From: an uncultured Chloroflexota bacterium
Lineage (GTDB): Bacteria > Chloroflexota > Anaerolineae > Aggregatilineales > Phototrophicaceae
Direction: 5' to 3'
Assembly: GCA_937864975.1 (NCBI GenBank)
Contig: CALMDI010000836.1
Location: forward strand, 1-6,800
Length of the DNA stretch: 6,800 bases
Shown here: positions 6,181-6,800 of the stretch, piece after piece
Layout of the letters: each line of letters opens with the position of its first letter
Numbering within the stretch: the first letter of the stretch is position 1
The notes under the pieces: model-generated
What the model was told of the DNA's origin: nothing
The model's database searches: none
The model's input: only the letters and a program-made list of their open reading frames with translations
Translations under genes and position numbers: made by a program

Positions 6181-6800
6181 GCTTCGTGGCGGCGATGGAG
6201 GATGTCTTGACCGTTTATGAATTGCCCTACGATGCGGACTATCCGCAGGTCTGCCTGGATGAAAAGCTGGTGACGCTCCACGCCGATGTCACCGAGCCGC
6301 TCCCGGTGCAATCGGGACGAGCCGAACGGGTCGATTACGAGTATGAGCGCGTCGGGACGGCGAACCTGTTTGTCATGGTCGAGCGCTTGAGCGGCTATCG
6401 TCACGTCGAGGTCACGGAGCGCCGCACCGCCATCGATTATGCGTGGCGGCTCCAATGGCTGGCGGATGTCCGCTATCCGCACGCCAAGAAAATCCGGCTG
6501 GTTCAGGACAATCTCAACACCCATCGCTTAGCCAACCTCTACCTGGTTTTCCCGCCTGCCGAAGCCCGCCGGTTAGCCGAACGGTTTGAACTCCACTACA
6601 CGCCCACTCACGGCAGTTGGCTCAACATGGCGGAGATTGAGATCGGCATTTTCGAGCGCGGCTGTTTAGGCAAGCGGGTGCCTGATCGGACCGTGCTGGC
6701 GCGGCGGGTCGCGGCACTCGAAGCCGAACGGAACGCCGACCACGCCACCATTGACTGGCGCTTTACGACCGGCGATGCGCGCGTTCGGCTCGAACGCCTC
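6120..6800 (+). CDS. IS630 transposase, second reading frame (DDE catalytic part, 3' end off the window)
   Basis: The -1 frame relative to the first part, open from the A-run to the window edge. It carries the DDE nuclease fold that cuts and joins the element's ends. The three catalytic acidic residues are visible: D181 in CLDEKL (GAT at 6258), D264 in QDNLNTH (GAC at 6507) and E306 in WLNMAEIE (GAG at 6633), numbered in the fused protein. The HYTPTHGSWLN block before the glutamate is a family hallmark. The frame shows no internal stop. The sequence at the right edge (FTTGDARVRLERL) matches the usual C-terminal end of the family, so only a few residues are missing and the full fused protein would be about 365 residues. 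There is no good independent start codon with a ribosome binding site; the ATG at 6195 lies after the conserved LKPW block, which supports expression by frameshift. It could instead be a broken gene. Confidence 0.85.

Larger units (their letters stand above)
5650..6800 (+). mobile_element. IS630-family insertion sequence, left end to the window edge
   Basis: The element carries an IS630-family transposase split over two frames. The left boundary is proposed at the TA at 5648-5649, since IS630 elements insert at TA and duplicate it. The following bases (GTGGTCAGTCCAGCTAG, 5650-5666) are the candidate left terminal inverted repeat. The edge is itself an imperfect palindrome, with CTAG at 5647-5650 and again at 5663-5666. 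The right end lies beyond the window, so the inverted repeat and TA duplication cannot be confirmed. About 70 bases separate the proposed end from the transposase start, a normal distance. It lies about 110 bases after the exporter operon and in the same orientation. Confidence 0.85.

Noticed and set aside
6030..6524. Minus-strand open frame opposite the transposase
   Set aside because: Antisense shadow of the DDE domain, with no start signal or motif of its own.

Overview
The window is a GC-rich bacterial chromosome segment with dense coding, little space between genes and two short intergenic regions. No rRNA, tRNA or CRISPR array is visible. The TPR-rich C-terminal end, the large multi-PAS kinase, the ABC-2 exporter pair and the IS630-type insertion sequence would suit a Chloroflexota-like organism. 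That is only an impression from gene style; nothing here fixes the taxon.

Layout. From 1 to 897 (+) lies the C-terminal part of a TPR-repeat protein whose start is off the left edge. It runs tail to tail into a large membrane-bound sensor histidine kinase on the minus strand (894-3539); the two stop codons overlap by 4 bases. The kinase has four N-terminal membrane helices, four tandem PAS domains and a complete HisKA/HATPase core, but no response regulator is in the window. A 250-base divergent intergenic region (3540-3789) separates it from a two-gene ABC-2-type exporter operon on the plus strand: ATPase (3790-4734) and permease (4731-5537), joined by an ATGA stop/start overlap. The ATPase has a strong Shine-Dalgarno sequence, and a candidate kinase promoter can be seen on the minus strand.

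Downstream of the permease is a short non-coding stretch carrying a perfect 8-bp stem hairpin. Next comes the left end of an IS630-family insertion sequence, which runs off the right edge. Its transposase is split in two frames. The first frame carries the HTH region and the second the DDE catalytic domain. They meet at a run of seven A's, where a -1 shift restores the family's conserved junction exactly.

How the genes work together. The ATPase and permease clearly form one exporter. The divergent kinase could sense a signal connected with that exporter, but this is inferred from position only. The IS is an independent mobile element lying just downstream of the operon. I found no convincing undescribed system; the points most worth a second look are the transposase frameshift, the hairpin beside the IS, and the kinase/exporter arrangement without a response regulator.
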